Below are positions 1 to 8,090 of a stretch of DNA of 45,034 nt, one piece after another. The notes under the pieces are model-generated. The model made no database searches and was not told the origin of the DNA. It saw only the letters and a list, made by a program, of their open reading frames with translations. Position 1 is the first letter of the stretch. Each line of letters starts with the position of its first letter. Both the position numbers and the translations under genes were made by a program. Origin of the DNA: Paracoccaceae bacterium (GTDB taxonomy: Bacteria; Pseudomonadota; Alphaproteobacteria; Rhodobacterales; Rhodobacteraceae); NCBI GenBank assembly GCA_018222585.1, contig JAAFAB010000019.1:1-45034 (forward strand). The letters run 5' to 3'.

Positions 1-2
1 AC

Positions 3-1580
3 GAGGAAACCCGGCCGCGCAACATCGCGATGATCTACGCGATCAAGGCTTTCCACGCTCACGCTGACCTTACCGGAAAGCTGATCGACCCCGCGACGGT
101 GGCAGAGACCACGCAGCTCAAGCTCGATGCTCAGGCTGCGCTGGCAGAAGCACAGGACGCACAGGCGGCCTCGGCCGGATCCGCTGAGGCGGCGGCCGAG
201 GCTCAGGAAGCGGCCGAGCTGGTGGCAGGCACCGTGAGCCGGGCCACCAGCGTCGCAGGGCTGACGGATCCAGTGACGCTTTCCGATGGCGAACGGGGGC
301 TCGTGTCCGGTTCGGGCAGCAGTTCGATCGACGGGATCTACGAGGTGCAGAGCAGCGCCTGGCTGAAGATCGGCGAGCTGTCGAACGCCGGCAAGGTTTC
401 CTTCTCGGACGGTTTCACGCGCGACGACAGCAGAGTGCCCGCCGAATACGACGCCGATGGTGTCCTTCTGAGGGAATACGACCTCGAGGGGAATGTCCGA
501 TACTCCGGCAAGATCTACGGTGCTGATGGCGAGGCTGCCGTCCTGCCGGATGGCGTCGAGTTCATCTCCGCTGGTGACCCCGGTCACGTCGCTGAAGATG
601 GCGTGATGCCGCTCGCCTTCGACGCACGGGGGCGCGCGATCCTCGCTCTTCACCCTGAGAGCGTAAGGCAAGCATATGTGGAAGTGCCTCCATCGGTGGA
701 TACTTCTGCCTTGGTTTCCCGCCGGGACATTGCGATCTGGTCAGACAGTATGGCCGCAGCAGGTTCCGGCTGGGGGCCGGATCACTTCGCCCCGCTTTTT
801 AGCGACCGATCTGTGACCACATTTGGCTACGGCGGGCGCACGGCCCAAAGCATCGGGCGCTACCAAGGGTCTTTCGCGGTCACTGTCGAAGCGGTCACGA
901 TCCCGGCCTCTGGTGGCGTTACCGTGGTCCCGGATGGATCCTGGATCAATGACGGCCAGAGCACCTCGGCCACGCTTTCAGAGGTATCGGGCGTGGTGTC
1001 ACGATCAGGCTCGACGCACACCTTCACTCGCGACGAGGCGGGGGACGAGGTGATCGTAGCTGCCGGGACGCGCCTGTATATCAAAACGGGTGACGCCTAT
1101 CGGCAGCATACCTGCGTGTTCGTCTCGGGGCGCAACAACATCAACTACACCGACGGGGATGACTTCGCCCTCCAAGGGGTTGTCGATGTGAACATCAGCA
1201 TGGTCGAGCATCTGACCCCGCTGTCGAAGCACTTCGTCTTCTGCGGAGTGACCTCGAAGGCCGACGAGAGAAGCGACGGCACTGCCTCCGAGCAGGAGGA
1301 GCTCCGAAAGGTAAATCGCTTCAACGAGCTGATGCGCCGGGCCGTCGGCGAAGCGCATTACGTTGACCTGCAAGACTACATGGTCAACCGGGCGCTGTTC
1401 GAAGCGATCAACGACGGGCTTCTGGACAGCGGAACGTACCCCACGGCCCAGGACGTGCTGGATATCGCCTCAGGGACGGTCCCTGTCACTCTTCGGTCGG
1501 ATGCAACCCACTACAGCGACACAGGAAAGACCATGGCCGCAAAGCATGTCCACAGGCACATTTTGGCAAAGGGCTACTGA
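3..1580 (+). CDS. Phage tail-fibre-like protein with SGNH/GDSL hydrolase domain (5' end outside window)
   Basis: The reading frame is open from the window edge, and residues before the first internal Met (position 30) read EETRPRNIA. This resembles the end of a phage tail-collar/tail-fibre domain (consensus like ENRPRNIA), so the gene probably starts upstream. An Ala/Glu-rich, probably coiled region follows (about residues 30-65 counted from the Met at 30), then a beta-rich middle. The C-terminal half carries SGNH hydrolase blocks: WSDS (Ser240, block I), GYGG (about 267-270, block II), GRNN (Asn369, block III) and DATH (Asp491/His494, block V). Such domains in tail proteins usually act on polysaccharide or acetyl esters at the host surface; the substrate here is unknown. 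The next gene starts 2 bases after the stop, so the two are probably cotranscribed. The phage assignment rests on the collar-like end, the domain fusion and the nearby integrase stub. Confidence 0.72.
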   Translation, partial: EETRPRNIAMIYAIKAFHAHADLTGKLIDPATVAETTQLKLDAQAALAEAQDAQAASAGSAEAAAEAQEAAELVAGTVSRATSVAGLTDPVTLSDGERGLVSGSGSSSIDGIYEVQSSAWLKIGELSNAGKVSFSDGFTRDDSRVPAEYDADGVLLREYDLEGNVRYSGKIYGADGEAAVLPDGVEFISAGDPGHVAEDGVMPLAFDARGRAILALHPESVRQAYVEVPPSVDTSALVSRRDIAIWSDSMAAAGSGWGPDHFAPLFSDRSVTTFGYGGRTAQSIGRYQGSFAVTVEAVTIPASGGVTVVPDGSWINDGQSTSATLSEVSGVVSRSGSTHTFTRDEAGDEVIVAAGTRLYIKTGDAYRQHTCVFVSGRNNINYTDGDDFALQGVVDVNISMVEHLTPLSKHFVFCGVTSKADERSDGTASEQEELRKVNRFNELMRRAVGEAHYVDLQDYMVNRALFEAINDGLLDSGTYPTAQDVLDIASGTVPVTLRSDATHYSDTGKTMAAKHVHRHILAKGY

Positions 1581-1582
1581 CG

Positions 1583-2431
1583 ATGGCACTGCAAATCAAA
1601 CACACCGGCTACTCCCCTGACTGGGGCGGGCGGGAGCTTTCCCTGAAGGCTCAGGGCATCGATCCTTACGACACCATCTGGGGCGGGACAGAGGCGTCTT
1701 TCGATTTCGGCATTCCCGAGCTGGTACCGAATGCGCCCCAGAATGGCGACGAAGCAACGAATATGCGCACCGGGGGAGACCCGACCGTGTTCAGCGATTT
1801 CCAAAACGGTGCCGGTGACCCCGATGTTACCACCGTCCACGCGGATGGAGGTGTACGTTTTTCCGCCAGCGTCCCGGGAGGGTTCGGCATGGTCTTGCCC
1901 GAGGCATTCGATCTGACCACGCATGGAACCACCACCAGTGCCGTTATCTGGCTCTGGATGAACACAGCGACGGTGCAGGATGTTTTGCAGGGGGTCATGG
2001 GCTACGGGAAGGTGAATGACAGTTCCAACCTGCAATGGGCGATCTACACCACCACAGATGGTGCCGGGTCCCTGCGCATCAGGGTCGGGTCTGGCGGTGG
2101 ATATTCCGATATCAATGTTGCTCAGACCACCGGCGAGCAACTTATCAGCCTGCTTGTTAGGAAAGACAGTGCTGCTGGCTTCACTGCATTCGCCTACCGA
2201 GATGCTACTCTTCTCGGCTCGGCTGCGAGGTCCTACCCGCTGAACCAGCCCAAAGATGGCGACCCGACGGTGACCCCGAGAATGGGGAGTCTGGCTGGGC
2301 TGGGCGGGCCGCTGAGCTTTATCGCGCGCCGCTGCGGCGTTCGCGTGGTTGACCCCGAAGTCTACACGCAGGCTGTGCACGAAGCGTGGATCGCCGAGCA
2401 GATCGCGGCAAACGGCGGGCGGTGGGCTTAA
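1583..2431 (+). CDS. Hypothetical phage particle-type protein
   Basis: This is a 282-residue protein that I do not recognise by name. It follows the tail-fibre-like gene with 2 bases between stop and start, an arrangement typical of late phage operons. The composition is Gly/Thr/Asp-rich with alternating hydrophobic residues, no signal peptide and no membrane segment. The central part (about residues 75-230) looks like a beta-sandwich of the concanavalin/LamG type, with repeated short strands such as SAVIWLWMN and LRIRVGSGGG. That fold guess is inference. A second surface-binding or tail-associated protein is the most natural role. After the stop the sequence passes straight into the mobile-element debris at about 2440-2496. 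Confidence 0.6.
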   Translation: MALQIKHTGYSPDWGGRELSLKAQGIDPYDTIWGGTEASFDFGIPELVPNAPQNGDEATNMRTGGDPTVFSDFQNGAGDPDVTTVHADGGVRFSASVPGGFGMVLPEAFDLTTHGTTTSAVIWLWMNTATVQDVLQGVMGYGKVNDSSNLQWAIYTTTDGAGSLRIRVGSGGGYSDINVAQTTGEQLISLLVRKDSAAGFTAFAYRDATLLGSAARSYPLNQPKDGDPTVTPRMGSLAGLGGPLSFIARRCGVRVVDPEVYTQAVHEAWIAEQIAANGGRWA

Positions 2432-2449
2432 ACGGTCAATAATCGTCTG

Positions 2450-2496
2450 CTGCAACTTTCGGTGTCGCACACTGCAAAATTCCGTGTCGCGCTACA
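2450..2496. mobile_element. Possible remnant of an IS21-like insertion sequence end
   Basis: Two copies of a 19-base motif (CTGCAAnnTTCnGTGTCGC) lie at 2450-2468 and 2472-2490, 16 of 19 bases identical with a 22-base period. Multiple terminal repeats of this size are typical of IS21-family ends. Read on the minus strand the block begins TGTAGCGCGACACGG at 2496. The leading TG fits an IS21 terminus, and the integrase-like reading frame resumes exactly at 2497. No transposase remains, so the family call is an inference from the repeat layout. Confidence 0.42.
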
Positions 2497-2703
2497 TCCG
2501 AGTTCGCCGCCCTGGGCGAGCTGAAAGCCTACGCGCTGGCCGCCTACGAGGCGCTGGGCCAGAAAACGCCATCCATGGCGCGGCACTACTCACGGTCCGC
2601 CAACCTGGCCGAGAAGACCCGCAAGACCCTCGAAATCTTCGAGCTGGAGAACGAGCAGCGAACAGAAATTGTCAAACCTTTCACGAAAAACGTCAAACCT
2701 TAG
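2497..2703 (+). pseudogene. C-terminal remnant of a tyrosine-type phage integrase
   Basis: The frame encodes about 68 residues ending at the TAG at 2701-2703. It contains LGQKTPSMARHYSRSAN, which matches the end of tyrosine recombinases (consensus LGHKTxxMtxrYsr). The catalytic Tyr is present in RHYSR, and the box-II-type His of LGH is Gln here. No start codon or N-terminal catalytic core precedes it; the upstream sequence is the repeat block at 2450-2496. The stub ends 52 bases from the 3' end of tRNA-Phe, where an integrase would sit next to an attachment site. It is almost certainly inactive. Confidence 0.75.
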
Positions 2704-2755
2704 GAGGCCAATCTACATTGACCACGGAAAACGCCAACCATATCAAGAGTTTGAA

Positions 2756-2830
2756 TGGTGCCCGGGGGCGGAATTGAACCACCGACACGAGGATTTTCAA
2801 TCCACTGCTCTACCCCTGAGCTACCCGGGC
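2756..2830 (-). tRNA. tRNA-Phe(GAA)
   Basis: The minus strand gives a complete cloverleaf. The acceptor stem is GCCCGGG/CCCGGGC, the D stem GCTC/GAGC, the anticodon loop TTGAAAA (anticodon GAA) and the T arm GGTGG-TTCAATT-CCGCC, with encoded CCA at 2756-2758. The anticodon stem has one T-T mismatch. The 3' end faces the prophage debris, so this tRNA is the likely integration target. Confidence 0.97.
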
Positions 2831-2971
2831 ACGGGAACGGCATCTGCCGTTGGGTGGAGGCGTTCTAGGCGACAGGCGCGGGAGTGTCCAGAGGGTTTTT
2901 CACAAAAAAAACTCCGCCGGGACAAGGCTTGGCGCACACCGGGGGATCGGCGCGCAAGCAACTGGAAAACC

Positions 2972-3172
2972 TCAGGAAAGACGGTCCGGACGCGGCTGTG
3001 ACGCCAGGGCCTGCTCAGTCGCGTCGAGGGCGGCCTCGACGTCCTCCGGGTCGGTCGAGGGCATGGCATAGGTGCCGCTCAGCCAGCGCGCCAGGTCGAC
3101 GTCGGCACAGCGGGCCGAGCAGAAGGGACGGATCTCGGGATCGGACTTGCGGTTGCAGATCGGACAGCTCAT
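2972..3172 (-). CDS. yacG: DNA gyrase inhibitor YacG-type zinc-ribbon protein
   Basis: This 66-residue protein begins [10 protein letters not shown] and has the CPxC...FCSxRC arrangement (Cys3/Cys6 and a second Cys pair near 18/22). That is the four-Cys zinc ribbon of the YacG/DUF329 family, followed by the typical LARWLSGTYAMP segment. YacG of E. coli binds GyrB and inhibits gyrase; here the function is inferred from family membership. The length fits the family. Its ATG overlaps the stop of the RNase E/G gene in an ATGA, so the two are translationally coupled. It is the last gene of the minus-strand block that includes infA and maf, just before tRNA-Phe. Confidence 0.9.
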   Translation of the reverse strand: MSCPICNRKSDPEIRPFCSARCADVDLARWLSGTYAMPSTDPEDVEAALDATEQALASQPRPDRLS

Positions 3173-4242
3173 GCCAGCAGCTTGCCAAGAAGCGCGCCCA
3201 AAGGCAAACGGGCCCGCTTGCGTTGCAGCTCGAAATTGCCGAGCGGGGTCCAGCCGGCCAGCACGGTCTCCGTCGCATCGCTGCGGAACCCGGCGCGCAG
3301 GGCGCTTTCGAACTGGCGGCGATCCTTCTTGCCCATGGGGGCGAGGTCCAGGAAGATCTGGCCGCCGAGACCGCGCAGACGCAGTTGCCGGGGTAGCTCC
3401 TTGGCGGTGGCCAGGTTGGCGCGCAGACCGGCCGCAGGGCTGCCGTCGGCGCCGGTGTTGACATCGACCGCGACACAGGCACGGGTGACCTCGATGAACA
3501 GCGAGGCGCCGCCCGGCAGGGCGACCTCGGCACGCGACAGGGCCTCAAGGTCGCTGTCCAGGCCCATCTCGGCAAAGCGTCCTTCCCCGTCCAGAACCGG
3601 AGCCTCGGGCCAGTCACGCCAGGCCAGCTCATGCGGGCCGGGGCCGTCCAGCAGCTTTTCGGGGTCATTCCCCGTATCCGCCAGCACCTGCGCGGCAAGT
3701 TCGGCGGTGGCGGCGATATCCTCGGCGATGGCCTCCGGGTCGGCGCCTTCGCAGGCGGACCGCAGGATCAGCCCGACGGGGTCTTCACCCTGCATCAGGG
3801 GATGGTCGTCCAGCACCTCATGGGCCACCTCCAGCGCCGCCTCGCGGGCCTCGTCATCGCGGATCGCGCGCGAGGCGTTGAGGCCGGGGGCGCCGGGGGT
3901 GACGATGCAATAGCGGCTCTTGAACAGCACCTTGGCAGTCAGCGGCAGGGCCTTGCCGGGCTCGGGGTAGCCGGTGACCTGTACCAGCAGGGACTGGCCG
4001 GTGGCCAGCCCGCGCACCTGGCGCAGGAAGCCCATGCCCTCGGGTGTCCTGACGAAGACACCCCCCTGCCCCTTCACGGGGCGATCCACCACGGCGCGGT
4101 AGATCGTGCCGGGGCGCACGGCCTCGGGGTCGTCCAGCAGCAGGTCCGAGGGGCGGCCGTCTTCCAACAGCAGCGCGGCCTCGACCGGCGTGCCGCCGGC
4201 GGGATCGGCCAGTTGATCCAGAACGATCTGCAGACCCTTCAT
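3169..4242 (-). CDS. Ribonuclease E/G family protein, compact form
   Basis: This 357-residue protein has the catalytic core of RNase E/G. The two metal-binding Asp motifs are present as AVDVNTG (Asp260) and FLDLAPM (Asp299), with the intervening [17 protein letters not shown] matching the family signature. The usual N-terminal S1 RNA-binding domain is not evident, and there is no C-terminal degradosome scaffold, so this is a short RNase G-like paralogue. I place the start at 4242 (MKGLQIV) rather than the in-frame Met at 4263. The 4242 start overlaps the maf stop as ATGA and is preceded by GGAGGG. It is probably involved in rRNA or mRNA processing; the exact substrate is unknown. It is coupled to maf upstream and yacG downstream. 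Confidence 0.87.
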   Translation of the reverse strand: MKGLQIVLDQLADPAGGTPVEAALLLEDGRPSDLLLDDPEAVRPGTIYRAVVDRPVKGQGGVFVRTPEGMGFLRQVRGLATGQSLLVQVTGYPEPGKALPLTAKVLFKSRYCIVTPGAPGLNASRAIRDDEAREAALEVAHEVLDDHPLMQGEDPVGLILRSACEGADPEAIAEDIAATAELAAQVLADTGNDPEKLLDGPGPHELAWRDWPEAPVLDGEGRFAEMGLDSDLEALSRAEVALPGGASLFIEVTRACVAVDVNTGADGSPAAGLRANLATAKELPRQLRLRGLGGQIFLDLAPMGKKDRRQFESALRAGFRSDATETVLAGWTPLGNFELQRKRARLPLGALLGKLLA

Positions 4243-4814
4243 GCGTCCCTCCAGAGCGGCCATCCTGCCGCGCTCAGCAAATGCGCCGTCTCGGCCACGG
4301 GCAGGCCCATGACGGCAGAGAAAGAGCCGGAAATCCAGGGGATGAAGGCGCCCGCGGGCCCCTGAATGGCATAGCCACCCGCCTTGCCCTGCCAGTCGCC
4401 GGTGGCGAGATAGCCGTTCACCTCGTCATCCGAGAGGCGTTTCATACGCACGTCGGTGACGACGTCGCGTTCCCAGACCCGGTCGCCGGTCTTGACCGCA
4501 ATAGCGGTGATGACACGATGACGGCGCCCAGAAAGCGCGTAGAGGAACTTGGCCGCCTCGCCCGCATCGGCAGGCTTGCCCATGATGCGGCGCCCGAGGG
4601 CCACCGTGGTATCGGCGCAGAGCACGATTTCCCCGTCACCCGCCGTCACCGCCTCGGCCTTCTGACGGGCGATGCGACGGCAATAGTCGCGCGGAAGTTC
4701 GCGCGGCGCGGGGGTTTCGTCGATGTCGGGGGGACGGATATCAGCGGGAACCACCCCCAGCTGGGCCAGAAGCTCCAGCCGCCGGGGGCTGCCCGATCCG
4801 AGGACGAGTTTCAA
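4239..4814 (-). CDS. maf: Maf-like nucleoside triphosphate pyrophosphatase
   Basis: This 191-residue protein opens with [16 protein letters not shown], the SxSPRR signature of Maf proteins. It continues with CADTTVAL (the conserved acidic motif) and [12 protein letters not shown] plus GLPVAET, all standard Maf landmarks. Maf enzymes hydrolyse non-canonical or pyrimidine NTPs to NMP and PPi; the YAIQG form resembles the YhdE-type (dTTP/UTP) subgroup, though substrate cannot be fixed from sequence. It lies 45 bases downstream of infA and overlaps the RNase E/G gene by 4 bases. The infA-maf-RNase-yacG order is what one expects in Rhodobacterales. Confidence 0.93.
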   Translation of the reverse strand: MKLVLGSGSPRRLELLAQLGVVPADIRPPDIDETPAPRELPRDYCRRIARQKAEAVTAGDGEIVLCADTTVALGRRIMGKPADAGEAAKFLYALSGRRHRVITAIAVKTGDRVWERDVVTDVRMKRLSDDEVNGYLATGDWQGKAGGYAIQGPAGAFIPWISGSFSAVMGLPVAETAHLLSAAGWPLWRDA

Positions 4815-4859
4815 GTCAGGCCCTCTTTGTCAGCAGGGACACCGCGCCGGGGCGCGATG

Positions 4860-5078
4860 TCACTTGAAGCGGTAGTTGATCCGACCCTTGGTCAGATCGT
4901 AGGGGGTCATCTCGACCTGCACCTTGTCGCCAGCCAGAACACGGATGCGGTTCTTGCGCATCTTGCCTGCCGTATGTGCGATGATTTCATGGCCGTTCTC
5001 GAGCTCGACCCGGAATGTCGCATTGGGCAGGAGTTCCTTCACGACGCCGGGGAATTCGAGAATGTCTTCCTTGGCCAT
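4860..5078 (-). CDS. infA: Translation initiation factor IF-1
   Basis: This is a 72-residue single OB-fold protein, [13 protein letters not shown]...KGRINYRFK, which is full length and near-canonical for IF-1. It binds the 30S A site together with IF-2 and IF-3. On the minus strand the start is preceded by TTGGAGACCAC, a good ribosome-binding site. It is followed after 45 bases by maf. The 88-base gap upstream contains a GC hairpin (5102-5119), so infA probably has its own promoter or is partly separated from the nitrilase module. Confidence 0.98.
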   Translation of the reverse strand: MAKEDILEFPGVVKELLPNATFRVELENGHEIIAHTAGKMRKNRIRVLAGDKVQVEMTPYDLTKGRINYRFK

Positions 5079-5101
5079 GTGGTCTCCAATTTTTCGTGAA
5101 A

Positions 5102-5119
5102 GCCGCGTCGATGCGCGGC
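5102..5119 (-). terminator. GC hairpin between nitrilase module and infA
   Basis: On the minus strand GCCGCG-CATCGA-CGCGGC is followed by TTTCACGAAAA. It lies after the nitrilase gene stop and before infA. The T-run is weak, so it may be a leaky terminator or a leader structure of infA. Confidence 0.4.
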
Positions 5120-5166
5120 CGTGCCGCGTAAATGGGCGCTCTGCGTCAAATATTCAAGGGAATTCT

Positions 5167-6039
5167 CTAGCGCAGATCGCAAGTTTCAAGCGCACTGTCA
5201 TCGGATTGCTCATCCCAGTGGGCAAGGTTGCGCACCCGGCCCTTCTGCCGCACGTGACGGATGGCTGCAAGGTCGATCTCGGCACAGGTCCAGCCGGGCT
5301 GGTTCATCAGCCCCTCGGCCAGCACGCCGGTCGGCGGAAAGCCCTCGTCCGGCGGGCCGAAGATGCCGCCCATGCCCCAGCTTACGTCGACAGCCTCGAC
5401 CAGGGGATAGTCCCCGACGATCGACGACATGACCGCGACGCACTGGCTTTCCAGCGCCCGCGCCATGGCGCCGATGCGGACCCGCCAGTAGCCTTCCAGC
5501 GCATCCGTGGCCGAGGGCACCAGCAGCAGCTCGGCGGCACGCTGCGCCCGGGCCTGCAGGGGGAATTCGCTGTCGTAGCAGATGTTTATCGCCAGGGTGC
5601 CGATCTCTGTCTCGAACACCTTCAGCGGGCCGGCGCCCTCGACACCCCAGGGGTCCCGCTCCCACAGGGTCATCACCTGCTTGTCCTGGAACCCTATCCG
5701 CCCGTTCGGCGCGTAGAGGTACGCGCGGTTGACGATCCGCCCGCCTTCGATCACCGGGCCCGAGGCGCCGAGGATATGCACCCCATGCGCCGCTGCCAGT
5801 CGCAGGTGCAGCGCCCTCACATCGCCCATCAGGTCCGAGATGAAGCGACTCGCGGCCTGAAGATCGGCGCAGACCTCAGCCCCGCCAAGCGAGGCCAGTT
5901 CCATGGCGCCGTATTCCGGGAAGACCAGCAGCGCGGCCCCCTGCCCCGCCGCCTCGGCCACCCAGGCGGAAAGCTTCGCCTCGTAGGCGGCCCAATCGGG
6001 GAAGACATCCAGCGGATAGGCGGCGGCGGCAAGTTTCAT
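5167..6039 (-). CDS. Carbon-nitrogen hydrolase (nitrilase superfamily amidase)
   Basis: This 290-residue protein shows the nitrilase Glu-Lys-Cys triad in context: VFPEYGAME (Glu42), GFQDKQVMTLWE (Lys120) and INICYDSEFP (Cys154). The fold spans the whole protein with no extra domain or signal peptide, so it is a cytoplasmic amidase or carbamoylase-like enzyme of unknown substrate. The ATG overlaps the stop of the GNAT gene by 4 bases, and that gene overlaps the NTF2-like gene, so the three form a tight module. Nitrilase-GNAT pairs recur in bacteria, sometimes as fusions, which suggests sequential or mutually proofreading action on one metabolite; this is inference. Confidence 0.88.
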   Translation of the reverse strand: MKLAAAAYPLDVFPDWAAYEAKLSAWVAEAAGQGAALLVFPEYGAMELASLGGAEVCADLQAASRFISDLMGDVRALHLRLAAAHGVHILGASGPVIEGGRIVNRAYLYAPNGRIGFQDKQVMTLWERDPWGVEGAGPLKVFETEIGTLAINICYDSEFPLQARAQRAAELLLVPSATDALEGYWRVRIGAMARALESQCVAVMSSIVGDYPLVEAVDVSWGMGGIFGPPDEGFPPTGVLAEGLMNQPGWTCAEIDLAAIRHVRQKGRVRNLAHWDEQSDDSALETCDLR

Positions 6040-6614
6040 AGGGTCTTCATCCAGAATTGCAGCTTGTGGGGGCTTTGTTCGGTCTCCCCGATATCGGTCC
6101 AGCGGAACTCGGCCAGAACGCCCGGCAGGGGCGCATAGCCCCGCTTTCTCCAGAAGGGATCCAGCGGGCGGTAGCCTGCGGGCCGGGCCGGGTGATCCTC
6201 GGGGCGCTGCACGCCGCAGAAGGCCGAGTAGCGGCGGCCGAGCGCCCTGGCATGGGCCTCGCGCGCGTCGAAGAAGGCGTGGCCGATCCCCTGACCCCGG
6301 TAGCCGGGCAGCAGCACCGACTCGGCGCAGTAGAAGATGTCTTCCAGCGCCTCGGGCCGGTCGGCGAAGGGGGCGGCGAAATCCTCGGCATGGGCCTCCA
6401 TGGCCATGCCGGTGGCAACGCCGACGATCTGCGCGCCGTCCCGCGCGGCCACCACGATGGCCGAGGGGGCGAGGTAGTCGTTCAGGTACTGCCGTTCATA
6501 GGCCAGGTCTCCGTCATAGAGATAGGGCCAGTCGCGGAACACCGCGATGCGCAGCCGCGCCACATCGTCCAGCGCCGCTTCCAGCGCCGCGCCGGTCAGG
6601 ACCTCGACCTTCAT
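6036..6614 (-). CDS. GNAT family N-acetyltransferase
   Basis: This 192-residue protein has the GNAT acetyl-CoA-binding segment as VLLPGYRGQGIGHAFFDARE (about residues 101-120), which contains the R/Q-x-x-G-x-G/A motif. An N-terminal beta-alpha region precedes it, and a C-terminal FWRKRGYAPLPG segment is typical of the last GNAT strands. The substrate is unknown. It overlaps the nitrilase gene downstream and the NTF2-like gene upstream by 4 bases each, which indicates translational coupling and a common task. There is no signal peptide or membrane segment. Confidence 0.87.
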   Translation of the reverse strand: MKVEVLTGAALEAALDDVARLRIAVFRDWPYLYDGDLAYERQYLNDYLAPSAIVVAARDGAQIVGVATGMAMEAHAEDFAAPFADRPEALEDIFYCAESVLLPGYRGQGIGHAFFDAREAHARALGRRYSAFCGVQRPEDHPARPAGYRPLDPFWRKRGYAPLPGVLAEFRWTDIGETEQSPHKLQFWMKTL

Positions 6615-7009
6615 TTCGAGACCTGCGCCACCCAGTCGGCGAGGTTGTAATAGGTCGTCACGCGACAGATCAGCCCGTCCTCGTCGATGTCGAAGAAGCT
6701 GCCCGCGGGCAGGCGGTAGGACTGCCCCTTGGCCTCGGGCAGGCCCTCGTCGGTGACCAGGTAGGTGCCGTTGACGACGAATTCCGCCGCCGCCCGACGC
6801 CCGCTGTCGGAGAGGAAGATCACCATGTCGGTGAGATGTTCCTTGTAGCAGCGGGTCATGTGATCGTTGAAGGTGGCGAACAGCGCCTTGCCGGTGCGGA
6901 TCCGCCCCTCGTTGACGTGATGGGCCACGTCCTCGGACAGGCAGTCGAGCATGGCGTCGGTGTCGCCGGCGTTGAAGGCGTCGAAATAGCGCTGGATGAT
7001 ATGGGTCAT
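6611..7009 (-). CDS. NTF2-like / SnoaL-type protein
   Basis: This 132-residue protein starts MTHIIQRYFDAFNAGDTDAMLDCLSEDVAHHVNEG, the classic first helix-strand pattern of NTF2-like (SnoaL/ketosteroid isomerase-related) cone folds. It ends with a beta-strand series (SFFDIDEDGLICRVTTYYNL). Such proteins are small-molecule isomerases, cyclases or binding proteins; no specific activity can be assigned. It overlaps the phosphatase gene upstream (ATGA) and the GNAT gene downstream, so the three-gene module is read directly from the housekeeping operon. Confidence 0.83.
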   Translation of the reverse strand: MTHIIQRYFDAFNAGDTDAMLDCLSEDVAHHVNEGRIRTGKALFATFNDHMTRCYKEHLTDMVIFLSDSGRRAAAEFVVNGTYLVTDEGLPEAKGQSYRLPAGSFFDIDEDGLICRVTTYYNLADWVAQVSK

Positions 7010-7467
7010 GCGGCCTCTGAGGGGGGACCGAAACGGTCCTTCAGTTTCGAGATGATCTGGTCGCGGCTCTGGCGATAGGCGTTCAGCTTCTGCTCGCGGT
7101 TCTCGCCGATGCCGGTCGGATCCATGATCGGCCAGTATTCGACGGTCAGGTGAAAGAAGCGCGTCAGCTCCAGCGCCGAACGCTGGCTGGCCGGGGACAG
7201 CGCCACCACCAGGTCGAAGGACGACAGGTCATCCCCCCACTGCTGCATCTCTTCGAACGAGCGCGAGCGGTGACGGGCCAGTTCGACCCCCAGTTCCTTG
7301 CAGACGGCGATGGCGAAGCCGTCGATTTCCAGGTCGTTGTGGACACCGACGGACTGCACGTAGGTCTCCATGCCGTAGAGCTTTTTCATGATGCCCTCGG
7401 CCATGGGGGACCGCACCGCGTTGTGGTCGCAGCAGAACAAAACCGATTGCGGACGTTCCGCTGGCAA
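7006..7467 (-). CDS. Low-molecular-weight protein-tyrosine-phosphatase / arsenate reductase-like protein
   Basis: This 153-residue protein carries the P-loop CDHNAVRS (CX5R, Cys13 to Arg19) near its N terminus and the general-acid segment IMDPTG near residue 118, as in the LMW-PTP family. The same fold is used by arsenate reductases, but no second redox Cys pair typical of thioredoxin-linked ArsC is evident, so phosphatase activity is more likely. It sits 7 bases downstream of the UPF0262 gene. UPF0262-phosphatase-infA is a recurring order in alphaproteobacteria, here interrupted by the nitrilase module. Confidence 0.87.
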   Translation of the reverse strand: MPAERPQSVLFCCDHNAVRSPMAEGIMKKLYGMETYVQSVGVHNDLEIDGFAIAVCKELGVELARHRSRSFEEMQQWGDDLSSFDLVVALSPASQRSALELTRFFHLTVEYWPIMDPTGIGENREQKLNAYRQSRDQIISKLKDRFGPPSEAA

Positions 7468-7474
7468 GACCTCT

Positions 7475-7960
7475 CTACCCCCCGAAGTGCAACACGCAGA
7501 TCAGCGTGAACAGCCGTCGCGCCGTGTCGTGGTCGACGATGGCCTTGCCTTCGAGTCGTTCCACCAGCACGCGCGCACCCTCATCATGGATGCCACGGCG
7601 CGCCATGTCGATGGTCTCGATCTGCGCGGGGGGCAGATTCTTGACGGCATCGAAGTAGCTTTTGCAGATCGCGAAATAATCCTTCACCACCTGACGGAAG
7701 GGGCCCAGCGACAGCAGGAACTGTGCAGCGGCCGCGCCGCCCTCGTCCTGCACGTCGAAGACCAGCCGCTTGTCGCGGATCGACAGGCCCAGCCGGTAGG
7801 GACCGTCGGGCACCTGGCGATCATCGCGTTTCGGCAGCGAGAAGGAGTTTTCCTCCATCAGGTCGAAGATCGCGACCCGCCGCTCCTGCTCGATCTCGGG
7901 CGTCGGTGGCGGCAGATTGCGGTCGTCCAGCTCGATATGCGCTATACGGGACATTGTCAT
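7475..7960 (-). CDS. UPF0262 family protein
   Basis: This 161-residue conserved protein of unknown function is recognised by its whole-length pattern (MSRIAHIELDDRNLPPPTPE..., FDLMEENSF, LSIRDKRLVFDV, DYFAICKSYFDAV). The family is largely alphaproteobacterial and usually lies downstream of hisD, as it does here after a 130-base gap. The start at 7960 is preceded by AGGGAAACG; an alternative Met lies 6 bases further in. There are no membrane segments or known catalytic motifs. Confidence 0.9.
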   Translation of the reverse strand: MTMSRIAHIELDDRNLPPPTPEIEQERRVAIFDLMEENSFSLPKRDDRQVPDGPYRLGLSIRDKRLVFDVQDEGGAAAAQFLLSLGPFRQVVKDYFAICKSYFDAVKNLPPAQIETIDMARRGIHDEGARVLVERLEGKAIVDHDTARRLFTLICVLHFGG

Positions 7961-8090
7961 CGTTTCCCTCGTTCTCCGGACGAGCTCCCCTCACCTGCCG
8001 AGACTATGCTGCATCGCAGAAAAGCGCCACAAAATCTTTACAGATGATTAATCTAACGATGTGCAAGCGTGGCGCAATCGCCTCAGCGTC

